Source of the DNA: Methanoperedens sp049303315
Lineage (GTDB): Archaea; Halobacteriota; Methanosarcinia; Methanosarcinales; Methanoperedenaceae
Direction of reading: 5' to 3'
DNA: 36,905 bases
Assembly: GCA_049303315.1 (NCBI GenBank)
Contig: JBAQMZ010000007.1
Coordinates: 1-36,905, forward strand
Shown: positions 32,574 through 36,905 of the stretch, piece by piece
Layout: every line of letters starts with the position of its first letter
How positions within the stretch are numbered: position 1 is the first letter of the stretch
Program-made: the position numbers and the translations under genes
The notes under the pieces: generated by a model
Seen by the model: only the letters and a program-made list of their open reading frames with translations
The model's database searches: none
Told to the model about the DNA's origin: nothing

Positions 32574-32643
32574 GCCTATCTTACCTGCTATTTGATTCTA
32601 ATTTAACCTTCAGTAGCTTAAATATTTGCTTCCAGCTTAAGTC

Positions 32644-34059
32644 CTACCCCAGCTTCCCCAGCAACACTTCCCTCGCCGCCCTCGCATCCGCCCTTCCCTT
32701 CGTCTTCTTCATCACAGCGCCCACAAGCGAGTTGAGCGCCTTTTCCTTCCCGGCTTTGTAATCAGCAACAGACTGCGGATTTTCCTTTATCGCTTCAAGC
32801 GCCGCGGTCTCAATGATATCGCCCTCAACTATTACAAGACCTTTTTCTTTTACTATCTCTTCAGGCGAGCCGCCCTTATCGAGGAGCGTCCTGATTATAT
32901 CCACGGCGCCGTCCTCTGTGATTTTCTTGCTCGCGAGAAGCTCAAGTACCGAAAGCATATGCTCTTTCTTGAAGGCATCGATAGTGAGGTCGCGGTAATT
33001 CAATTCACCCTTAAGCACATCGCATATCCAGACTGCCGCCATTTTGGAATCAGCCTTCTTAGCAACATCCTCATAGAATATCGCAAGCTTCAATTCCGAC
33101 GTCAGCGCCTTGGCATGGTCGTCTGTAATCCCGTACTGTTCCACAAACCTCATCCGTCGTGCATCAGGCAATTCAGGCAATGTCTCCTTTATCGCTGGCG
33201 CCCATCCTGATATCTTGAGGGGCACAAGGTCAGGCTCAGGGAAATAGCGGTAATCGTGCGCCTCTTCCTTAGAACGCATGGAAAGCGTAATCTCCCTTGC
33301 CTCATCAAAATGGCGCGTCTCCAGCACCACAACACCGCCGCGGCGCAGCACGTTCTTCTGCCGCACAATTTCATATAGCAGCGCGCGCTCAGCGCCTTTG
33401 TGCGATGAGATGTTCTTAATCTCGGCGCGCTGTCCTCCCATTATCGAAATATTGGCGTCCACCCTCAACGCGCCTTCGAGGTTTCCGTCGAATACATCAA
33501 GGTACTCAAGTATGTTGCGCAGCTTGTCAAGATACCGCCGCGCCTCTTTCGGGCTTCGCATATCGGGCTCGCTCACAACTTCAAGCAGCGCCATGCCCGA
33601 GCGGTTGTAATCGATGAGCGTGTATTTCGATTTGTCGATTGTCCCTTCGTGGACGAGCCTGCCCGGGTCTTCTTCCATATGGGCGCGCGTGATACCCACC
33701 CTGTGTTCGCCGTCCTCCCCTTCTATCACGATATAGCCCCCGCTTGAAATCGGAAAGTCATACTGCGTTATCTGGAAGCCTTTCGGAAGATCAGGGTAAT
33801 AGTAATTCTTTCGATAGAACTGCGTGTGTTCCTCTATTTTGCAGTTAAGCGCCAGCCCGACTTTAATGGCGGCTTCCACCGCTTTCTTATTAATGACTGG
33901 AAGAGCGCCGGGGAGCCCGAGGCACACGGGACATACATGCGAGTTCGGAGGGTCGTTATGATAATCCGTGGTGCATCCGCAAAATACCTTGGTCTTGAGT
34001 TTGTTCAACTGCACATGGACTTCAAGCCCTATCATTACGCCATCGGGATTCTCGTACAT
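32644..34059 (-). CDS. gatB: Asp/Glu-tRNA amidotransferase subunit B
   Basis: 471 residues. GLEVHVQLNKLKTKVFCGC start, zinc cysteines C27, C29, C43, C46 (CGC...CPVC), FYRKNYYYPDLPKG, YNRSGMALLEVVSEPDMRSP, and a C-terminal tail with VGAVMKKTKGRADA (YqeY-like). Binds the misacylated tRNA and phosphorylates it so that GatA can amidate it to Gln- or Asn-tRNA. The ATG overlaps the gatA stop by one base (TGATG). Last gene of gatCAB. Confidence 0.96.
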   Translation of the reverse strand: MYENPDGVMIGLEVHVQLNKLKTKVFCGCTTDYHNDPPNSHVCPVCLGLPGALPVINKKAVEAAIKVGLALNCKIEEHTQFYRKNYYYPDLPKGFQITQYDFPISSGGYIVIEGEDGEHRVGITRAHMEEDPGRLVHEGTIDKSKYTLIDYNRSGMALLEVVSEPDMRSPKEARRYLDKLRNILEYLDVFDGNLEGALRVDANISIMGGQRAEIKNISSHKGAERALLYEIVRQKNVLRRGGVVVLETRHFDEAREITLSMRSKEEAHDYRYFPEPDLVPLKISGWAPAIKETLPELPDARRMRFVEQYGITDDHAKALTSELKLAIFYEDVAKKADSKMAAVWICDVLKGELNYRDLTIDAFKKEHMLSVLELLASKKITEDGAVDIIRTLLDKGGSPEEIVKEKGLVIVEGDIIETAALEAIKENPQSVADYKAGKEKALNSLVGAVMKKTKGRADARAAREVLLGKLG

Positions 34060-35477
34060 CAGAACTCCTCCGGCTCTCGTGTATGGAAATCCGTATTCTC
34101 TTCAAACGTGTAAGCTGTGCGCAGGATTGTAGCTTCGTCAAAGTGCTTCCCTATGACCTGCATCCCGATGGGCAGCCCCTGCGAAAAACCGCACGGCACT
34201 GATATTGACGGGACACCTGCAAGGTTTATGGGCACTGTATCCACATCCGCAAGATACAGGGACAGCGGGTCGTCTATTTTTTCACCCAGCCTGAATGCGG
34301 GATACGGCATCGTGGGCGCAATAAGTACATCCGCATCCTTAAATGCCAGTTCAAAATCCTGCTTTATAAGTGTCCGTACCTTCAGCGCTTTCAAGTAATA
34401 CTTATCGTGATACCCGGCTGAGAGGGCGTAAGTGCCAAGGAGAATCCTCCGCTTGACCTCATCGCCAAAACCCGCTGCCCTCACCTGCGAGAATGTAGTA
34501 TGCCAGTCGCTATCCTCGGTGCGTAAACCGTATCTCATTCCGTCAAACCGCGCAAGGTTGGAAGAAGCCTCGCTCATTGCGATTATATAATAAGCGGACA
34601 GGGCATATTTCGTATGGTGCATCTTTACCTCGGTTCTGGTTGCGCCTAGGTCCTCAAGTTTTTGTATTGCGTTCCAGACCGCCTTATTTACATTGTCATC
34701 AGTCCCTTCCCCGAAATATTCTTCAGGCACGCCGATCTTTAATCCCCTGACATCGTTTTTAAGCGCAGATGAATAATTTACTTCTTTATCAACAGATGTG
34801 GAATCACGGGCATCGTATCCTGCGATTACATCGAAAAGCATCGCAACATCGCGAACTGTGGTTGCAAACGGCCCTATCTGCTCAAGCGAGTTGGCATAGG
34901 ATATAAGTCCGTAACGGGATATGACTCCGTATGTTGGTTTTAGACCCACCACACCGCAGAACGAGGCTGGGCAGCGCACCGAGCCGCCCGTGTCAGAACC
35001 AAGAGCAAGAGGCGCTTCTCCGCCTGCCACTGCTGCAGCGCTCCCGCCAGACGAGCCACCTGGAACCCTGTCCAAATCCCAGGGATTTTTCGTTGGGCCA
35101 TAGAAACTCGTCTCAGTCGAGGTGCCCATGGCGAACTCGTCCATGTTGGTCTTGCCGATAATAACGGCGCCTGCATCTTTTAGCCTCTCAATCACATGGG
35201 CATCGTACGGCGGAACATAGCCAGTGAGAATCTTCGAGGCGCATGTTGTCTGAATGCCTTTTGTGGAAATATTGTCCTTGATTGCAACCGGTATGCCTGC
35301 AAGAGGACCTTCATATCCTTCCGAATCGATTTCTTTTGCGCGTTTGAGGGCATTTTCCTTTGCGACCGTGATAAAAGCATTAAGCTTACTGCCTCCAATC
35401 CTATCAAGATATTCGGTAACAATTTCTTCAGATGACCCTGCATGAATCCTCTCTTTCAATTCATTGATTGTTGCCAT
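34059..35477 (-). CDS. gatA: Asp/Glu-tRNA amidotransferase subunit A
   Basis: 472 residues, amidase-signature enzyme that releases ammonia from glutamine for the GatB site. Catalytic triad Lys67 (VAIKDNI), Ser142 (GGSSGGSAA) and Ser166 (GSDTGGSVR), all present. Starts directly after the gatC stop and overlaps gatB by one base. Archaea also carry GatDE for Gln-tRNA, so this GatCAB may serve mainly Asn-tRNA (known generalisation, not tested here). Confidence 0.97.
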   Translation of the reverse strand: MATINELKERIHAGSSEEIVTEYLDRIGGSKLNAFITVAKENALKRAKEIDSEGYEGPLAGIPVAIKDNISTKGIQTTCASKILTGYVPPYDAHVIERLKDAGAVIIGKTNMDEFAMGTSTETSFYGPTKNPWDLDRVPGGSSGGSAAAVAGGEAPLALGSDTGGSVRCPASFCGVVGLKPTYGVISRYGLISYANSLEQIGPFATTVRDVAMLFDVIAGYDARDSTSVDKEVNYSSALKNDVRGLKIGVPEEYFGEGTDDNVNKAVWNAIQKLEDLGATRTEVKMHHTKYALSAYYIIAMSEASSNLARFDGMRYGLRTEDSDWHTTFSQVRAAGFGDEVKRRILLGTYALSAGYHDKYYLKALKVRTLIKQDFELAFKDADVLIAPTMPYPAFRLGEKIDDPLSLYLADVDTVPINLAGVPSISVPCGFSQGLPIGMQVIGKHFDEATILRTAYTFEENTDFHTREPEEF

Positions 35478-35768
35478 TCACATCATCCTTGGCGCCTTAA
35501 AGAACCCGTCCTGCTTCTTCGGGGCATTGGATAGCGCTTCTTCCTGGGTGAGGGGCTTTGCAGGTGCGTTTATTTCATCCTCCCTGAACACATTGTTCAT
35601 TGGAAGAATATGATATGTGGGCTCAACACCTTCCGTATCGACCTCGTCGAGTTCCCCGAAATAATCAAGAACCGAATTGAGCTTGGGCGTATATTTTTCC
35701 TTATCTTCCTCGCTCAGTTCAAGACGGGATAACCACGCTATGTGCTCAAGGTCTTTTTTTGCAATCAT
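35478..35768 (-). CDS. gatC: Asp/Glu-tRNA amidotransferase subunit C
   Basis: 96 residues. HIAWLSRLELSEEDKEKYTP, then LNSVLDYFGELDEVDTEGVE, then PTYHILPMNNVFREDE is the GatC pattern; it wraps around GatA and GatB as a tether. AGGA eight bases before the ATG. First gene of gatCAB. Confidence 0.95.
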   Translation of the reverse strand: MIAKKDLEHIAWLSRLELSEEDKEKYTPKLNSVLDYFGELDEVDTEGVEPTYHILPMNNVFREDEINAPAKPLTQEEALSNAPKKQDGFFKAPRMM

Positions 35769-36046
35769 AATGCTTCCTGCAATCTGAATTAAATGTATTA
35801 AGCCTATCGGCTCATAAAATTAAAGCCGTTTTCATACTGCTTTTAAAAGGCTGATAGGGATAAAGGGAAAATGGTATGTTGTAGAATAAAACCTTTAACC
35901 CACCCTTTACCCCAATAATTCATACTTGACTCCAAGATAATAAATCTTTTGGTTGACCTCAGTAGATGGACAAGTAGTTAAAAGTTATCAAAAAAATGAA
36001 CCTCAGACAATAACATTTATACACAGAGAATGAAATGTTACGATTA

Positions 36047-36844
36047 ATGATAACCGATTTGATAGTTAAAAACTTTAAAAGTATTGGTGAGAATGGAGTT
36101 AAGGTTGAGTTAAAACCCTTAACAATATTATTAGGTCCGAATGGTTCAGGGAAATCAAGCATTTTAGAAGCCATTGGTATATTAAGTCAAAGCGCTGAAA
36201 AAATGGACTTTCAAACCAATGGAAATTTGGTAAGAATTCCGCGAGCAAGCAATATTTTTTATAAAGGAAGTTCTGAAAATTGGCTGACCTTTGAAATCCA
36301 TATAAAAGCAACAGATGCTGAAATGAATAAATTAATTACGATATCTAAAAATGAACTGTCTAATGATATCCAAGAAGTGCTATATAAGAGAGATATTGAA
36401 TACAAGCTCTCTTACAAATGGAAAACAAATGAATTCAATCAAAGCGTCATGATAGGAAATCATGAGATAGCGAAGGCTGAGTTAATTAAAGTTGGTGAAA
36501 GTGGTTTGGCTACAAAATTGGAATTTCCTAATAAAACCTCCTCCTCTCCATGGGTTGGTGCAAACCAAATCCTTAATGAGCAAGTTTTTAGAGACCACCC
36601 CAAAGAAATTGAAGAAAGTACCGTCTTTTCAGATATTGCCATGGAAATTGTAAGAATAATGAAGGCACGTCTATTAAATCAGGTATTCCTTATTTCAGCA
36701 ATACGTGGACAAACTGAATTTGAGGAAAAAATTGTTGGTGATATTGATACAAAATTATTAAAAGTTTTAGGTGTTGGAGGCTTTGGGACAAAAACATTAG
36801 ATAGGCAGAGTTTTACTCAAAATAACCTCATCTTCAGGCAATAA
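36047..36844 (+). CDS. AAA ATPase (ABC/SMC-type head), probably truncated
   Basis: 265 codons. ITDLIVKNFKSIGENG and Walker A GPNGSGKSS (about 29-37) with ILEAIGIL define an ABC/SMC-type AAA domain like the OLD/AAA_15/AAA_21 proteins of defence systems. The frame ends at TAA 36842 without the signature, Walker B or His-switch motifs expected in the C-terminal half, so it is truncated or frameshifted near 36790. ATG 36047 fits a TATA-like TTTATA (36016-36021) 27 bases upstream; ATG 36035 is also possible. AT-rich, unlike gatCAB next door. Confidence 0.7.
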   Translation: MITDLIVKNFKSIGENGVKVELKPLTILLGPNGSGKSSILEAIGILSQSAEKMDFQTNGNLVRIPRASNIFYKGSSENWLTFEIHIKATDAEMNKLITISKNELSNDIQEVLYKRDIEYKLSYKWKTNEFNQSVMIGNHEIAKAELIKVGESGLATKLEFPNKTSSSPWVGANQILNEQVFRDHPKEIEESTVFSDIAMEIVRIMKARLLNQVFLISAIRGQTEFEEKIVGDIDTKLLKVLGVGGFGTKTLDRQSFTQNNLIFRQ

Positions 36845-36905
36845 CATCACATCTCTTACGTAGAATTCCGCATTGTATTCTCTTAAAAACTGTACGACCC
36901 TATCA
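36797..36905 (-). CDS. possible 3' end of a minus-strand gene at the window edge
   Basis: The minus strand from 36905 is open to TAA (complement of 36797-36799) and reads DRVVQFLREYNAEFYVRDVM then LLPEDEVILSKTLPI, which looks more protein-like than the antisense AAA tail. It suggests a gene entering from the right whose end meets the broken AAA gene. Only 35 residues are visible, so family and reality are unsure. Confidence 0.4.
   Translation of the reverse strand, partial: DRVVQFLREYNAEFYVRDVMLLPEDEVILSKTLPI

Noticed and set aside
35821..36034. imperfect inverted strings GGGATAAAGGG / CCCTTTACCCC upstream of the AAA gene
   Set aside because: Too short and mismatched to call an element; noted only as part of an otherwise empty 280-base gap.

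Overview
The window is a stretch of euryarchaeal chromosome. Archaeal hallmarks include an MCM replicative helicase, a CDC48/VAT AAA ATPase, an archaeal TruD, a ThiD-ThiN fusion, DUF424 and DUF5788 proteins, an Lhr-type helicase, AmrS, TATA-like boxes about 27 bases before several start codons, and GGAGG/GGTGA ribosome binding sites. The overall flavour (moderate GC core, many dispersed repeats, many toxin-antitoxin pairs, AT-rich accessory patches) fits a mesophilic Methanosarcinales relative such as Methanoperedenaceae; that placement is inference. No tRNA, rRNA, CRISPR array or complete insertion sequence was recognised.

Layout, left to right. 1-3.5 kb: the tail of a HicB antitoxin, a B12-binding radical SAM protein, and an AT-rich minus-strand pair (four-helix membrane protein plus cupin-like protein, stop/start overlapped). 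3.5-7.6 kb: a tight minus-strand operon mcm - DUF424 - coiled coil - coiled coil. 7.6-8.1 kb: a gene-free region full of repeats and hairpins. 8.1-8.7 kb: a VOC-fold protein. 8.9-12.9 kb: an AT-rich accessory island with a frameshifted lipoprotein, small membrane and polar proteins, an HExxH-containing protein and a PD-(D/E)XK nuclease-like protein. 13.0-16.4 kb: a CYTH/CyaB protein and an Lhr helicase, each behind its own TATA-like box. 16.7-19.3 kb: a defence/TA-rich stretch (orphan antitoxin, vapBC, a nuclease-like gene, hicBA and the decayed start of a second hicB). 19.3-24.3 kb: minus-strand housekeeping genes purA - cdc48 and then, after a hairpin repeat, amrS - HTH regulator. 24.3-26.3 kb: a second AT-rich patch with a two-gene hypothetical unit, an unannotated 58-residue zinc ribbon and a small reading frame interrupted by TAG. 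26.3-31.6 kb: truD, a GNAT acetyltransferase, trxB - DUF5788, thiD-thiN and a methyltransferase. 31.6-32.6 kb: an AbrB-like antitoxin and a PIN toxin with a 47-residue upstream partner. 32.6-35.8 kb: gatCAB. 35.8 kb to the end: an AAA ATPase that loses its frame near the window edge.

How the genes work together: the core genes cover replication (mcm), protein unfolding (cdc48), purine and thiamine synthesis (purA, thiDN), tRNA modification and charging (truD, gatCAB) and redox (trxB). Between them sit small AT-rich cassettes of unknown or conflict-related genes. I did not find one coherent new multi-gene system. The best leads are the helicase-linked coiled-coil operon, the 1.86-3.14 kb membrane/cupin pair, the 24.5-25.7 kb two-gene unit, the PIN toxin with its tiny overlapping partner, and truD with no canonical start codon.
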